A stretch of 64,000 nucleotides of DNA from Nocardioides ferulae (GTDB lineage: Bacteria; Actinomycetota; Actinomycetes; Propionibacteriales; Nocardioidaceae). How positions within the stretch are numbered: position 1 is the stretch's first letter; the number at the start of each line of letters is the position of its first letter. The notes under the pieces are model-generated. The model was not told the DNA's origin. It made no database searches and worked only from the letters and a program-made list of their open reading frames with translations. Made by a program: the position numbers and the translations under genes. The stretch lies in assembly GCF_003660455.1 (NCBI RefSeq), contig NZ_QZVR01000001.1, forward strand, positions 186,001 through 250,000, given 5' to 3'. Below, piece by piece: positions 1 to 8,930 of the stretch.

Positions 1-1
1 G

Positions 2-361
2 ACGGCGGCCCGGGTCGCTCCGTCGCTGGAACGCACTCTCGAGGTGCCGTGCGACGAGGCCGACCGGCGGCTGCGCAGCCTGCCCGGTGTCGGGGTCTGG
101 ACCAGCGCCGAGGTGCGCCAACGGGCCCACGGCGACGCCGACGCGGTCTCGTTCGGCGACTACCACGTGCCCAAGGACATCGGCTGGGCGGTGAGCGGGG
201 CGCCGTTCGACGACGCGCAGCTGGCCGCGTTCCTCGAGCCCTACCGCCCGCACCGGGGTCGGGTGCAGGCTCTGGTGGGGGTCGCCGGCCTCCGCCGCCC
301 ACGGCACGGCGCCCGGATGGCGCCGCGCACCCATCTGCCCGCGAAGGTGACCCGCCGATGA
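2..361 (+). CDS. DNA-3-methyladenine glycosylase 2 family protein (AlkA-like), C-terminal part
   Basis: The window opens inside this gene; it reads in frame from base 2 to the TGA at 359-361, leaving 119 residues. The visible part has the helix-hairpin-helix of the HhH-GPD superfamily (LRSLPGVGVWTSAEV), followed about 20 residues later by the segment VSFGDYHVPKDI, whose Asp sits where the family keeps its catalytic aspartate. Known members remove alkylated bases from DNA in base-excision repair. The tail is Arg-rich. The stop overlaps the start of the SCP2 gene by ATGA, so the two are probably translated together. The family call rests on the C-terminal half only. Confidence 0.75.
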   Translation, partial: TAARVAPSLERTLEVPCDEADRRLRSLPGVGVWTSAEVRQRAHGDADAVSFGDYHVPKDIGWAVSGAPFDDAQLAAFLEPYRPHRGRVQALVGVAGLRRPRHGARMAPRTHLPAKVTRR

Positions 362-1314
362 CAGTCCTCGACCTGCGTGTGCTGAGCCGGGCCGACGCCG
401 ACGAGGCGGCCCGGTTCTTCGCCGACGCCGACGCCGAGGAGCTCGTCGCCGCGATCGTCGCCACCGGCGACGACGAGCTGATCGAGCTGATCGGCCGCGA
501 CGAGGTGCGCCCGGTGGCGATCGACGGCGTCCTGGTCCGGCTCGGCGAGTACGCCGTCCCCGACCGGCTGGCCCAGATGCACGGGGTGGTGCGCATCGAC
601 CTCGAGCGCCGCGGCACGCTGCTGGAGCGGCATGCCATCGAGTTCACCCACGGCGAGATCGAGCTGCACCGGCACGTCGAGGCCTCCGAGCCGACCGACG
701 TGGTGCTGCGCACCAGTCTGCTGCGGTTCGTGCGCATCGTCAGCGGCCAGGGCAACGCCGCCCTGGAGTACCTCTCCGGCAAGCTCGACATCGAGGGCGA
801 CGCCGACCTCGCACTGGCCATGGGTGGGCTCTTCCGGGTGCCCGGCACCCAGCACGTGGCCTTCGACCCCACCGACCTCGATCCCACCGACGTGGCCACG
901 GCTCTGAAGGGTGTGAAGGCCGACCACCTCAAGCGGGTGATGGCCTCGGGCTTCCGGCCGGTGGTGCTGGGCGAGATCTTCCGCCGCATCCCCGAGTTCG
1001 TCGACCCGGCCAAGGCCGCCGGCGCCGACCTGACGATCGGGTTCCGGCTGCTCGGCAACCCGTCGGGCGAGGTCGAGCGCTACGTCGTCCGCGTCGACCA
1101 CGGTGCCACCACGGTGCGCGCCGGCGCCGAGGCCGCAGACGAGGGGGAGCGTCGCGACGCGACCATCACCTGCGAGGGTCACGACTTCCTGCGCCTGGCC
1201 ACCGGCCACCTCAGCGCGGTCACCGGGGTGCTCAAGGGCCAGCTCAAGGTCAAGGGCGACAAGACCAAGGCGCTGGCGCTGAGCTCGCTGATCGACATCC
1301 CCACGCCGCGCTGA
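358..1314 (+). CDS. SCP2 sterol-carrier domain protein
   Basis: A 318-residue protein starting at the ATG that overlaps the preceding stop (ATGA). Two stretches look like SCP2-type lipid-binding folds: one around residues 90-165 with the segment LEYLSGKLDIEGDADLAL, and one at the C-terminus with GVLKGQLKVKGDKTKAL. This LxGxLxVxGD pattern recurs in bacterial SCP2 proteins, which bind sterols or acyl-CoAs in a hydrophobic tunnel. There is no signal peptide or membrane segment, so it should be cytosolic. Its presence in a genome with a steroid-degradation locus is suggestive, but no KstR-like site lies upstream and its partner gene is a DNA glycosylase. Its ligand cannot be told from sequence. 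Confidence 0.75.
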   Translation: MTVLDLRVLSRADADEAARFFADADAEELVAAIVATGDDELIELIGRDEVRPVAIDGVLVRLGEYAVPDRLAQMHGVVRIDLERRGTLLERHAIEFTHGEIELHRHVEASEPTDVVLRTSLLRFVRIVSGQGNAALEYLSGKLDIEGDADLALAMGGLFRVPGTQHVAFDPTDLDPTDVATALKGVKADHLKRVMASGFRPVVLGEIFRRIPEFVDPAKAAGADLTIGFRLLGNPSGEVERYVVRVDHGATTVRAGAEAADEGERRDATITCEGHDFLRLATGHLSAVTGVLKGQLKVKGDKTKALALSSLIDIPTPR

Positions 1315-1381
1315 CGGGGCAACGCGACCGGAGCGCGCGCAGGGCATGGACGCTGCGGCGACGGGCTGGCACGCTGAGGCG

Positions 1382-1747
1382 ATGGACCTCGGGGCCTTCG
1401 ACGCGTTGGCGACGTCGTACGCCGGCGTTCGTCGCCGCGCCACCGAGGGTGACCTGCGCTGGCAGTGCCGCGGTCGGCTCGTGGCCCGCCGGCTCGACGA
1501 CGACCACGTGGTCGTGCGGGTGCCCTTCGACGTGCGCGACGTGCTGCTGCGCACCGCGCCGGCGGTGTTCTCGGTGCCAAGCCGCTTCACCAAGCACATG
1601 ATGGTGGTCGCCGACCTCACCGCCGACGGTGCCGACGACGCGGTGGCCGACGCCGTCGAGTCCGCGTGGCGGCACACGGGCGAGGACCTACCGGAGGTCG
1701 AGCCTGCCGAGACCACCGACACCGTCTCGCGGGGCGGTGCGCGGTGA
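1382..1747 (+). CDS. MmcQ/YjbR-like protein
   Basis: About 121 residues. The pattern 'FDALATSYAGVRRRATEG', then GRLVARRLDDDHVVVRVPF and a closing DAVESAWR helix, fits the MmcQ/YjbR (CyaY-like fold) family of small cytosolic proteins of unknown molecular role. I chose the ATG at 1382 because CACGCT at 1370-1375, six bases before it, looks like a leaderless -10 element; an in-frame ATG at 1346 would add 12 residues. The stop overlaps the GTG of the next gene (GTGA), so the two are likely coupled. The fold assignment is from pattern only. Confidence 0.6.
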   Translation: MDLGAFDALATSYAGVRRRATEGDLRWQCRGRLVARRLDDDHVVVRVPFDVRDVLLRTAPAVFSVPSRFTKHMMVVADLTADGADDAVADAVESAWRHTGEDLPEVEPAETTDTVSRGGAR

Positions 1748-2667
1748 GCGGCGCCCTGGACGGACAGGTGGCCCTGGTGGCGGGGGCGACCCGGGGAGCG
1801 GGCCGGGCGATCGCGGTCGAGCTCGCCCGGGCCGGCGCGTTCGTCTACGCCACCGGACGCAGCAGCAGGGTCACCGGCCCCTCCGAGATCGGACGACCCG
1901 AGACCATCGAGGGGACCGGCGAGCTGATCGACGCCGCGGGCGGCGCGGGGCTGGCGCTGCGGGTCGACCACCTCGACCTCGATGCCGTCGCCGGCCTGGT
2001 GCACCGGATCAGGCAGGACCACGGCCGGCTGGACGTGCTGATCAACGACATCTTCGGTGGTGACCGCTATGCCCAGTTCGACAAGCCGCTGTGGGAACAC
2101 GACCTGCCGGGCGGGCTGCGGATGCTGCGGATGGGCATCGACACCCATCTGATCACCAGCGCCCACGCACTGCCGCTGCTGCTGGAGACCGGACCCGGGC
2201 TGGTGGTCGAGATGACCGACGGGCCGAGCGAGGTCAACGCGACGGTGCGGGCCGGGGTCGGCTTCTACTACGACTTCGTGAAGGCGGCCGTCGATCGCAT
2301 CGTCAAGGGCTTGGCGTTCGAGCTTGCCGAGCAGCCCGTCACGGCGCTGGGGGTGACCCCGGGCTGGCTGCGCTCGGAGCAGATGCTCGAGCACTTCGAG
2401 GTCACCGAGGCCACCTGGCGCGACGCCTGCCAGCGCGTTCCCGGCTTCGCGGTCTCCGAGTCGCCCGCCTACGTCGCCCGTGGCGTCGCCGCGCTGGCCG
2501 CAGACCCCGGCCGCCAGCAGTACGCCGGTCAGGTGCTGACCGCGCGTCAGCTCGCGGACCGCTACGGGCTGAGCGACACCGACGGATCCCGCCCCGACTG
2601 TTGGGGTCTGATCGCCGACCACGGCTGGGGTGATCAGCCCGCCGAGGTGCTCGAGAGATACCGCTGA
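1744..2667 (+). CDS. SDR family oxidoreductase
   Basis: A 307-residue short-chain dehydrogenase. Near the N-terminus is the cofactor loop GATRGAG (TGxxxGxG type), an Asn-containing LINDIF segment stands where the NNAG motif normally sits, and the catalytic YxxxK is present as YDFVK. A proline-glycine pair (TPGWLRSEQ) follows, as in classical SDRs. The C-terminus is about 40 residues longer than the minimal fold, as in an SDR subgroup annotated only as oxidoreductases. The GTG start overlaps the upstream stop, so this gene is in an operon with the MmcQ/YjbR-like gene. The substrate is unknown. Confidence 0.8.
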   Translation: MSGALDGQVALVAGATRGAGRAIAVELARAGAFVYATGRSSRVTGPSEIGRPETIEGTGELIDAAGGAGLALRVDHLDLDAVAGLVHRIRQDHGRLDVLINDIFGGDRYAQFDKPLWEHDLPGGLRMLRMGIDTHLITSAHALPLLLETGPGLVVEMTDGPSEVNATVRAGVGFYYDFVKAAVDRIVKGLAFELAEQPVTALGVTPGWLRSEQMLEHFEVTEATWRDACQRVPGFAVSESPAYVARGVAALAADPGRQQYAGQVLTARQLADRYGLSDTDGSRPDCWGLIADHGWGDQPAEVLERYR

Positions 2668-2723
2668 CCGAGCGGTCGGAGCGAAATGCCGCGGGCAGGC
2701 GCATACTGGAGGAGATGTCAACC

Positions 2724-2933
2724 ATGCCTGCACGTCGCCGCCACCTTGCCAGCAGCCCCTTCCAGCCCGACCCCGAGCCGGTGATCGAGCGGTTCGAGAA
2801 CGGTGACCTGGTCTCCCACGACTCCTACGGGGTGGGCCGGGTGGTCGGTGCCGAAGCACACGCGGTCACCGTCGACTTCGGCGACCGCACGGTGCGCATC
2901 GTGAGCCCGTTCGCCAAGATGACGGCTCTGTAG
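2724..2933 (+). CDS. small CarD/UvrD-tail-like beta-barrel protein
   Basis: A protein of 69 residues. The core 'FENGDLVSHDSYGVGRVVG' followed by a strand-rich VTVDFGDRTVRIVSPF resembles the short SH3/Tudor-like modules at the end of UvrD/PcrA helicases and the start of CarD/CdnL proteins, where they bind RNA polymerase. That resemblance is a pattern reading. GGAGGAG at 2708-2714 is nine bases from the ATG at 2724 but directly abuts another in-frame ATG at 2715, so 2724 is preferred. It stands alone, with about 160 bases before the next gene. Confidence 0.55.
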   Translation: MPARRRHLASSPFQPDPEPVIERFENGDLVSHDSYGVGRVVGAEAHAVTVDFGDRTVRIVSPFAKMTAL

Positions 2934-3100
2934 CCAGCGCGCTCCCCACCTCGTGGGGCCGGGCTCCCGTGCAGGAGCCGTCGACGCGGGTGCCGTCGAT
3001 GGTGGGCTCGACCGACCTGCCGTTCGACCTCGGGTCCCGCGATGAGTCCGACCCGCGCGGCGGGTCTCTGTTGGCGACCCGTCAACAGAAGGAGAAGCCC

Positions 3101-3388
3101 ATGTCGTTCCAGGCATACCTCGACAAGGCCGAGGAGAAGACCGGCCGCACCCCGCAGGAGATCGTGGACCTGGCCCACGCTCGTGGCTTCGGCGCGGACA
3201 CCAAGAGCGGGGAGATCCTTGCCTGGCTCGCCGAGGAGTTCGGCCTCGGTCGAGGTCACGGCATGGCCCTGGTGCACGTCATCAAGAACGGACCCCGGAT
3301 CAGCGACAAGCACGTCGGCTCCGACGGCAGTCACCGCGACGACTCGGAGGTCCTCTGGCTGGACGGGGTCGCCGCCCGCCGCGCCTAG
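3101..3388 (+). CDS. DUF4287 domain protein
   Basis: A 95-residue cytosolic protein preceded by AGAAGGAG about eight bases from the ATG. It begins MSFQAYLDKAEEKTGRTP, continues with a helix containing KSGEILAWLAEEFGLG and then GHGMALVHVIKNG, the signature of the DUF4287 family, whose function is unknown. The last four bases overlap the end of the phospholipase D-like gene on the opposite strand, so the two genes converge without a terminator between them. Confidence 0.75.
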   Translation: MSFQAYLDKAEEKTGRTPQEIVDLAHARGFGADTKSGEILAWLAEEFGLGRGHGMALVHVIKNGPRISDKHVGSDGSHRDDSEVLWLDGVAARRA

Positions 3389-4650
3389 AGGAGTGGTCGC
3401 AACGGCGCGAGGACGTACTCGGTGAACTTGCGGTGCAGGTCGCGGGCCTCCCACTCGCCGCTGGTCAGCTCCAGGCTGTTGCCCTGGTCGACGGTGAAGA
3501 TCTCCTCCAACGTCCGAGCGAGCGCCTCGTCGAAGACCTCGACGTTGATCTCGAAGTTGCCCTGCAGGCTCAACCGGTCGATGTTGGCGGTGCCGACCGT
3601 CGACCACGACCCGTCGACGGTCGCGGTCTTCGCGTGCACCATCGCGTCGCGGTAGCGGAAGATCCGGACCCCGGCGTCGAGCAGTTGGGAGAAGTAGCCG
3701 CGCGAGATCCAGTCGGCGACGATGTGGTTGGACTTGTGGGGGATCAGCAGCCGGACGTCGACCCCGCGCCGGGCGGCGTCCTTCATCGCGTCGACGAAGT
3801 CCTGGTCGGGCAGGAAGTAGGCGGTGGTCAGCCACACGTTGCGGCTGGACCGGTTGATCGCCTCGAGATACATGTTCCGGATCGGGAACATCAGCAGCCG
3901 AGGCACGTTGCGGTGCAGCCGGATGCGCGGCTCCCAGGTCGAGGCGGTCTCCAGCAACAGGGGCCGCTCACTGACCCCCAGGCGACGGCGCCGGTTGAGG
4001 TTCCAGAAGTCGGCGAACGCGCGCTTGAGATCCCAGACCCCGGGCCCGGTGATGCATACGTGGGTGTCGCGCCATTCCGTGGCGTAGGCCGTGCCCACGT
4101 TGTAGCCGCCGACGAAGCCCACGACGTCGTCGACCACGAGGATCTTGCGATGGTCGCGGCCGTAGCGGCGCAGGTCGAAGACCCGCCAGCCTGCGGCGTA
4201 GACGGGGTAGCGCAGCACCTTCATCGACCTGGGGAAGTGCAGGAAGCGCGGGGAGACGACCAGGTTCGCGAAGCCGTCGTAGATGCAGTAGACCTCCACG
4301 CCGCGGGCGGCGGCCGCCGCGAGCGCGGACTTGAACCGCTCGCCGACCTCGTCGCCCTTCCAGATGTAGGTCTCGAAGAGGATCTGGCGGCGTGCTCCCT
4401 CGATGGCGGCGAGCATGTCGTCGTAGAGGTCGTTGCCGTAGGTGTAGGTCGTGATCGTCCCGTCACCGATCGCCACCTCGCGGGGAGGTGTGACGGGAAA
4501 CGGCTTGGGCTTCTTGCCGCGCCGGCGGTAGGAGTCGACCAGCGTCAGGCCCAGCGCCAGCGCCAGCTGGGCCCCGAAGAGCGCGAGCAGCGTGCGGCGC
4601 ACGGTTCGTAGGACCCGCTCCGCTGCCGCCGTCGCCCTCACGGTGCGCAT
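3385..4650 (-). CDS. phospholipase D / cardiolipin synthase family protein
   Basis: A 421-residue protein with an N-terminal membrane anchor (about residues 20-40, LLALFGAQLALALGLTL) and two PLD repeats. Both catalytic HxKxxxxD motifs are intact: HRKILVVD in the first half, followed by GFVGGYNVG, and HAKTATVD in the second, followed by STVGTANID. Such enzymes transfer phosphatidyl groups, for instance in cardiolipin synthesis, with the catalytic domains at the membrane face. I chose the ATG at 4650 because the anchor starts just after it; the frame stays open far upstream but that stretch looks like non-coding Arg/Pro/Ser-rich sequence. Cardiolipin synthase versus another PLD activity cannot be decided here. 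Confidence 0.8.
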   Translation of the reverse strand: MRTVRATAAAERVLRTVRRTLLALFGAQLALALGLTLVDSYRRRGKKPKPFPVTPPREVAIGDGTITTYTYGNDLYDDMLAAIEGARRQILFETYIWKGDEVGERFKSALAAAAARGVEVYCIYDGFANLVVSPRFLHFPRSMKVLRYPVYAAGWRVFDLRRYGRDHRKILVVDDVVGFVGGYNVGTAYATEWRDTHVCITGPGVWDLKRAFADFWNLNRRRRLGVSERPLLLETASTWEPRIRLHRNVPRLLMFPIRNMYLEAINRSSRNVWLTTAYFLPDQDFVDAMKDAARRGVDVRLLIPHKSNHIVADWISRGYFSQLLDAGVRIFRYRDAMVHAKTATVDGSWSTVGTANIDRLSLQGNFEINVEVFDEALARTLEEIFTVDQGNSLELTSGEWEARDLHRKFTEYVLAPLRPLL

Positions 4651-4783
4651 CTTGCCAGTCGGCCACCGCGCGCCGGTGTCGGCACTCCGCGGCGAGGTCG
4701 GGACCTTCGCACCTGGCGCCGCGCCGGACCGACGTGCTCGGCTGGACGCCGGCTCGGGTCGCGTGCGGGAGAGGGGAAGTGCG

Positions 4784-5083
4784 ATGCGCAGGTCCACACC
4801 GTGGTTGACCGCGGTGCTCGTGGTCGGGTTGCTGGTGCTGTCGGCGTGTGCCGGCGCGAACGAGGCGGCGACCGGCGACGACCTGGCCGGCTTCTGGCCG
4901 GGGCTCTGGCACGGTTTCATCACCCCGGTGAGCCTGGTGATCTCGTGGTTCGACTCCGGCGTCGGCATCTACGAGGTCGACAACAACGGCGGGTGGTACG
5001 ACACCGGGTTCGTGCTGGGAGTCTCGTTCGTGTTCGGGTCCGTTCTGGGTGGCGGCTCCCGGGCGACCGGATCGCGCCGCTGA
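4784..5083 (+). CDS. small predicted lipoprotein
   Basis: A 99-residue protein with a type II signal peptide: basic start, hydrophobic stretch AVLVVGLLVL, and lipobox LSAC. The mature part contains a second hydrophobic segment around WHGFITPVSLVISWF and another near the end (GFVLGVSFVFGSVLGGG), so it may be an anchored protein with membrane-dipping helices. GAGAGGGG lies a few bases upstream of the ATG. I do not recognise a family with known function. It is transcribed towards uvrB, 78 bases before that gene's start. Confidence 0.6.
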   Translation: MRRSTPWLTAVLVVGLLVLSACAGANEAATGDDLAGFWPGLWHGFITPVSLVISWFDSGVGIYEVDNNGGWYDTGFVLGVSFVFGSVLGGGSRATGSRR

Positions 5084-5148
5084 CCGCTGCCGGTGACCGG
5101 GGCGCCGCCCGCGGACTCGGCGCCAGACCCGGTGTCGGTGGTCCCTCG

Positions 5149-5163
5149 TAGGCTGACGGCATG
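5149..5163 (+). promoter_or_regulatory. -10 element and leaderless start of uvrB
   Basis: TAGGCT at 5149-5154 is followed after six bases by the ATG of uvrB, and no Shine-Dalgarno sequence is visible. The spacing puts the expected transcription start on the A of the start codon, the layout of actinobacterial leaderless genes. Confidence 0.6.
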
Positions 5164-7299
5164 CGTCCCGTCACCGATCTCGAGCGTCGTGTCGCCCCGT
5201 TCAAGGTCGTCTCCGACTTCGAGCCCTCCGGCGACCAGCCGGCGGCGATCGCCGAGATCACCAAGCGCGTCAACGCCGGGGTCCAAGACGTCGTGCTGCT
5301 CGGTGCCACCGGCACCGGCAAGACCGCCACGGTTGCCTGGGTGGCCGAGCAGGTCCAGCGCCCGATGCTCGTGCTGCAGCCCAACAAGACGCTGGCGGCG
5401 CAGTTCGCCAACGAGCTGCGTCAGCTGTTCCCGCACAACGCGGTGGAGTACTTCGTCAGCTACTACGACTACTACCAGCCCGAGGCCTACGTCCCGCAGA
5501 CCGACACCTACATCGAGAAGGACTCCTCCATCAACGAGGAGGTCGAGCGGCTGCGCCACAGTGCGACCAACTCGCTGCTGACCCGTCGCGACGTGATCGT
5601 GGTGTCGACGGTCTCCTGCATCTACGGCCTGGGCACCCCCCAGGAGTACGTCGACCGGATGCTCCGGCTGCGGGTCGGCGAGGAGCACGACCGCGACTCG
5701 ATCCTGCGCCGCCTCGTCGAGATCCAGTACACCCGCAACGACATGTCGTTCACCCGCGGCACGTTCCGGGTCCGTGGCGACACCCTCGAGATCTTCCCGG
5801 TCTACGAGGAGCACGCGGTGCGGGTGGAGTTCTTCGGCGACGAGATCGAGCGGTTGATGAGTCTGCACGCGGTCACCGGCGAGGTGCTCACCGAGGACCA
5901 GGAGCTCTACGTCTTCCCGGCCACCCACTACGTGGCCGGCCCCGAGCGCATGGAGCGCGCGATCCGCGGCATCGAGGCCGAACTCGACGACCAGCTCGCT
6001 CGCTTCGAGCGCGAGGGCAAGCTGCTCGAGGCCCAGCGGCTGCGCATGCGCACCACCTACGACGTCGAGATGATGCGCCAGGTCGGCTCCTGCTCGGGCA
6101 TCGAGAACTACTCGATGCACATCGACGGCCGCAGCCCCGGGTCGGCGCCGAACTGCCTGCTCGACTACTTCCCCGAGGACTTCGTGCTGGTCGTCGACGA
6201 GTCGCACGTCGCCGTCCCGCAGATCGGCGGCATGTACGAAGGCGACATGTCGCGCAAGCGCAACCTGGTCGAGCACGGCTTCCGGCTGCCCTCGGCGATG
6301 GACAACCGCCCGCTGAAGTGGGAGGAGTTCCTCGACCGGATCGGCCAGACCATCTATCTGTCGGCGACGCCGGGCAACTACGAGCTCGACAAGGTGAGCG
6401 TCGACGGCGGCCCGCCCGACGTGGTCGAGCAGATCATCCGGCCCACCGGCCTGGTCGACCCCGAGGTCGTGGTCAAGCCGACCAAGGGCCAGATCGACGA
6501 CCTGATCCACGAGATCCGGGTGCGCGTGGAGAAGAGCGAGCGGGTGCTCGTCACCACGCTCACCAAGAAGATGTCCGAGGACCTCACCGACTACCTCCTC
6601 GACGCCGGCATCCGCACCCGCTACCTGCACTCCGAGGTCGACACGCTGCGGCGCATCGAGCTGCTCCGCGAGCTCCGGATGGGCGAGTACGACGTGCTGG
6701 TCGGCATCAACCTGCTCCGCGAGGGCCTCGACCTGCCCGAAGTGTCGTTGGTGGCCATCCTCGACGCCGACAAGGAGGGCTTCCTGCGCTCCGACAAGTC
6801 GCTCATCCAGACGATCGGCCGTGCGGCCCGCAACGTGTCCGGCCAGGTGCACATGTATGCCGACAAGATCACCCCCTCGATGGAGTCGGCGATCGACGAG
6901 ACCAACCGCCGCCGGGCCAAGCAGGTCGCCTACAACACCGCGAACGGTGTCGACCCGCAGCCGCTGCGCAAGAAGATCGCCGACATCACCGAGATGCTGG
7001 CCCGTGAGGACGAGTCCACCCAGGCGCTGCTGCAGACCTGGGCCGACGTCGGTCAGAAGGGGCGCGCCGGAGGCGTCAAGCCGAAGTCGCCGACGCCGAA
7101 GCTCGGCGTCAAGGCGGGCAAGCACGCGGCCGACCTGGCCGGCATGCCCAGCAGCGACCTGGCCGCGCTGATCCAGGAGCTCACCGACCAGATGCGCGCG
7201 GCCGCGGCCGAGCTCCAGTTCGAGGTCGCGGCGCGGATGCGCGACGAGATCTCCGAGCTGAAGAAGGAGCTCCGCCAGATGATGGAAGCGACCAAGTGA
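5161..7299 (+). CDS. uvrB: excinuclease ABC subunit UvrB
   Basis: A 712-residue DNA damage recognition helicase of nucleotide excision repair. It receives DNA from UvrA, verifies the lesion and recruits UvrC. Visible marks are the Walker A motif GATGTGKT (residues 48-55), the beta-hairpin that clamps one strand ([14 protein letters not shown], about residues 98-111), the DEAD-type box VVDESH, the motif VI region QTIGRAARN, and a C-terminal UVR domain ([17 protein letters not shown]) that contacts UvrC. Length is normal for the family with a short linker of about 60 residues before the UVR domain. The gene appears leaderless (-10 TAGGCT six bases before ATG). Confidence 0.97.
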   Translation: MRPVTDLERRVAPFKVVSDFEPSGDQPAAIAEITKRVNAGVQDVVLLGATGTGKTATVAWVAEQVQRPMLVLQPNKTLAAQFANELRQLFPHNAVEYFVSYYDYYQPEAYVPQTDTYIEKDSSINEEVERLRHSATNSLLTRRDVIVVSTVSCIYGLGTPQEYVDRMLRLRVGEEHDRDSILRRLVEIQYTRNDMSFTRGTFRVRGDTLEIFPVYEEHAVRVEFFGDEIERLMSLHAVTGEVLTEDQELYVFPATHYVAGPERMERAIRGIEAELDDQLARFEREGKLLEAQRLRMRTTYDVEMMRQVGSCSGIENYSMHIDGRSPGSAPNCLLDYFPEDFVLVVDESHVAVPQIGGMYEGDMSRKRNLVEHGFRLPSAMDNRPLKWEEFLDRIGQTIYLSATPGNYELDKVSVDGGPPDVVEQIIRPTGLVDPEVVVKPTKGQIDDLIHEIRVRVEKSERVLVTTLTKKMSEDLTDYLLDAGIRTRYLHSEVDTLRRIELLRELRMGEYDVLVGINLLREGLDLPEVSLVAILDADKEGFLRSDKSLIQTIGRAARNVSGQVHMYADKITPSMESAIDETNRRRAKQVAYNTANGVDPQPLRKKIADITEMLAREDESTQALLQTWADVGQKGRAGGVKPKSPTPKLGVKAGKHAADLAGMPSSDLAALIQELTDQMRAAAAELQFEVAARMRDEISELKKELRQMMEATK

Positions 7300-7471
7300 G
7301 CGGCAGAGCGAGCGAGGAACGAGCTCAGGCTCTGGCCGCGAGCGCGGGAGCCACGCGAGCGAAGCGAGCGTCGGCGACGAAGTGAGGAGGATCGCCGACC
7401 GAGGAACGAGGTCGAGCGGTTCCGACGAGCGAGGAGCTGCGCGAGCGAAGCGAGCATCGGCGACGAAGTGA
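7300..7471 (+). repeat. GAGCGAAGCGAGC-type repeat cluster after uvrB
   Basis: The 170 bases after uvrB are built from short repeats. A 31-base unit occurs at 7355-7385 and again at 7441-7471 with one mismatch; it begins GCGAGCGAAGCGAGC and ends GGCGACGAAGTGA. GAGGAACGAG occurs at 7312-7321 and again near 7401. The units contain the near-palindrome GAGCGAAGCGAG. No gene is visible in 7300-7528. Function is unknown; a terminator or REP-like role is possible. Confidence 0.65.
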
Positions 7472-7528
7472 ATCTCGGCAGGCTCGATCACCGGGGCGCC
7501 GCGTGCTCGCGACGAGGTCGGGCGGCTC

Positions 7529-8818
7529 CTATCCCGGGAAGACTCCGCAGCCGGGTGGGTAGGACGCGTAGTAGGACTTGTCGAACAGGCTGACCGTGCC
7601 GAGGCCTGCGGAGAGCCCGAAGAACTCGGCGGTGGCTCCCGCGGTGCTGAAGATCTGGTATTTGCGGGTGTCGCAGCCGGCGCCGAAGGTCGCGATCCCG
7701 GTCTGGCCGACCAAGGTGACGTGGCCGGCGACGTTGAGCCCCTTGGTGCCCACACCCAGCTCGAGCTGCGGCAGCTGGGCGCCGAAGACGAAGCTGACCG
7801 GTCCGGTGGCCACGGCCTCCGCGGCGCCGAGGATGATCTTGCCGAGCCCGTCGAGGACGCCCTGGCCGGTGGTGGCGCCGCTCTGGGAGAGCTGGAAGCC
7901 GCCGCTCCCGTCGTAGTCGAGCGTGTAGCTGCCGCTCAGCTCCTGGTCGAAGCCGGAGAACCCGGCGCTGGCGAAGAACGCCACCTTGAGGCCGACGTAG
8001 AACGGGATCGCGCCGACCATGAACGGGACCGCGACCTCGACCGGCAGGGTGACCTTGATGCCGCCGGCCTGCCCCAGCCCGAGCGCGGAGATCGGCTTGG
8101 CGGTGTAGCCGAGCTCGAACTTGCCCTGAACGTTGTCGGCGGCCCACCGGGCGACTCCGAGCCGGCCCTGGTCGATGCCGATGGAGCCCGCCGTGCGCAG
8201 GTTGCCGAGGGTGCCGGTGATGTTGACCTCGAGGTCGATGGGCTTCTCGCGGGTGATCGCGATCTTCACCGACATCGCCGTCTTCGACGGGGTGAAGGTG
8301 GCCGACCAGCCGTAGCCCTGCACCTCGCCCTTGAGCGTGAAGCTGCCGTCGGCCGCCCGAGCCGCTGTGCGCACAGGTACGCCGGCTCCGCTCACGGGGA
8401 ACGCGTTGCTCCAGTCCAGAGCCGAGTCCCACGTCAGCGTGCCGTCGGCCACGACGTCGGTCAGCGATGCGCCCGTGGTCCTCACGACGAAGCGGGTGCG
8501 CACGACCTTCGCCGACACGACGTTGCGCACCGCCAGCCGCTCGAGCAACATGACCGAGCCCTTCCGCACCCTCTTCAGAGCACCGGCGCGCTTCTTGAAC
8601 GTGTACTTCGCGCCGTCGGCGGAGACCTTGAGCAGTTGGGCGGAGACGACCTTCGCGGGCACGAGCACCGTCTCCGGCGTGTAGATGATCGGCTCGCCCG
8701 CGGAGGCGGCCGGGGCTGCCGTGGCCGGGGGAGGCTCGCCCATGGCGCCGATGCCGGAGAGCACCAAACTGAGCGCGGCGACCACGGCCGCGAGGATCCG
8801 TCGGGACGAGCGTGCCAC
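7529..8818 (-). CDS. secreted protein of unknown function
   Basis: A 429-residue exported protein. The GTG start is preceded by GGAGG at eight bases. A Sec signal peptide (SRRILAAVVAALSLVLSGIGAM, Ala-rich cleavage region around residues 33-40) opens the sequence. The rest is beta-rich with many Gly, Thr and Val residues, several KxRVRKGS-type basic segments near residue 80, and only two cysteines, both near the C-terminus (GAGCDTRKY and PPGCGVF), which could form one disulfide. No catalytic motif is evident. It stands alone between the uvrB repeat cluster and a DUF1707 gene. I do not recognise the family. Confidence 0.7.
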   Translation of the reverse strand: MARSSRRILAAVVAALSLVLSGIGAMGEPPPATAAPAASAGEPIIYTPETVLVPAKVVSAQLLKVSADGAKYTFKKRAGALKRVRKGSVMLLERLAVRNVVSAKVVRTRFVVRTTGASLTDVVADGTLTWDSALDWSNAFPVSGAGVPVRTAARAADGSFTLKGEVQGYGWSATFTPSKTAMSVKIAITREKPIDLEVNITGTLGNLRTAGSIGIDQGRLGVARWAADNVQGKFELGYTAKPISALGLGQAGGIKVTLPVEVAVPFMVGAIPFYVGLKVAFFASAGFSGFDQELSGSYTLDYDGSGGFQLSQSGATTGQGVLDGLGKIILGAAEAVATGPVSFVFGAQLPQLELGVGTKGLNVAGHVTLVGQTGIATFGAGCDTRKYQIFSTAGATAEFFGLSAGLGTVSLFDKSYYASYPPGCGVFPG

Positions 8819-8930
8819 GGCACACCTCCGCAGAGATCGGAGTCCCGAGACAGATGAAGTCAGACTATGCCTGGTGCCGCGACCGGGTGACGGAGTCGCC
8901 TGTGACCTGGCCCACAGGTCCGCGAGCCTC

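Noticed and set aside
241..2859. Long open frame of about 870 codons on the minus strand over the SCP2 and SDR genes
   Set aside because: It is the reverse of well-supported genes; high GC leaves such frames open. It has no family pattern and its residues are typical of antisense high-GC frames (many Arg, Gly, His).
4969..7755. Open frame of about 930 codons on the minus strand opposite uvrB
   Set aside because: uvrB is beyond doubt on the plus strand; the opposite frame is a codon-bias shadow.
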